Shown: positions 14,907 through 14,951 of the stretch, piece after piece
Layout of the letters: each line of letters begins with the position of its first letter
Position numbering within the stretch: position 1 is the stretch's first letter
Source of the DNA: JBBIRM01 sp037441765
GTDB lineage: Bacteria > Desulfobacterota > BSN033 > UBA1163
DNA length: 14,951 nt
Assembly: GCA_037441765.1 (NCBI GenBank)
Contig: JBBIRM010000063.1
Location: 1-14,951 of the forward strand
Direction: 5' to 3'
The notes under the pieces: generated by a model
Seen by the model: the letters and a program-made list of their open reading frames with translations, nothing else
The model's database searches: none
What the model was told of the DNA's origin: nothing
Position numbers and translations under genes: made by a program

Positions 14907-14931
14907 GTAGGGCAAGGGCTTGTCCCTTGCC
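14907..14931. repeat. Further palindromic repeat copy, opposite orientation
   Basis: GGCAAGGG (14911-14918) and CCCTTGCC (14924-14931) form a perfect 8-bp stem with a five-base loop. It is preceded by GTAG, so the GTAGGGCAAG core is inverted relative to the tandem units at 14818-14887. Confidence 0.75.
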
Positions 14932-14951
14932 TCATTTGTTTTCATTTCTTA

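Noticed and set aside
14671..14931. CRISPR array
   Set aside because: Repeat copies occur in both orientations, at irregular spacing, and the two tandem units abut with no spacer.

Overview
The window looks like bacterial chromosome from a moderate-to-low GC Gram-negative lineage, most probably a deltaproteobacterial (Desulfobacterota-type) genome. The reasons are the order LytM/M23 peptidase - secA - argJ, which I recall from Geobacter-like genomes, the NtrC-type sigma-54 regulator paired with a soluble GAF histidine kinase, and the short dispersed palindromes at the right end. The lineage is an inference. Nothing points to phage, plasmid or insertion-sequence origin: nine of the ten genes belong to recognisable families, and the tenth, a ferredoxin-like gene, has only its N-terminal half recognisable.

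Left block (1-2532, minus strand): a GntR/FadR-type regulator, a PanB-like ketopantoate hydroxymethyltransferase and a two-cluster ferredoxin-like protein lie head to tail with gaps of 66 and 31 bases. A strong promoter precedes the regulator, and a 19-base perfect palindrome lies across its -10 box, which suggests autoregulation. Divergent from it (2660-7667, plus strand) are a membrane-anchored M23 peptidase with intact zinc ligands, a textbook terminator, a near-consensus promoter, then secA and argJ only 12 bases apart.

Middle-right block (7721-12737, minus strand): a soluble histidine kinase with two GAF domains, its NtrC-family response regulator and glutamine-dependent NAD+ synthetase follow one another with gaps of 60 and 46 bases, so they are probably co-transcribed. 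Convergent argJ and nadE stops are 53 bases apart.

Right block (12816-14560, minus strand): an FMN-binding glutamate-synthase-family protein that lacks the glutamine amidotransferase domain. Its roughly 140-base leader is the most striking non-coding element here. A predicted promoter is followed by two abutting hairpins. Two rho-independent terminators come next, and the 5' arm of each is shared with an upstream hairpin of the form TGAC-(six-base purine-rich loop)-GTCA. This looks like two attenuators in series controlling one gene.

The last ~390 bases hold no gene, only several copies of a short palindromic repeat with the core GTAGGGCAAG / CTTGCCCTAC, two of them a 35-base direct tandem.

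Themes shared by the genes are inferred: nitrogen and cofactor metabolism (argJ, glutamate-synthase homologue, NAD synthetase, NtrB/NtrC-like pair, PanB homologue) beside housekeeping secretion (secA) and cell-wall remodelling (M23).
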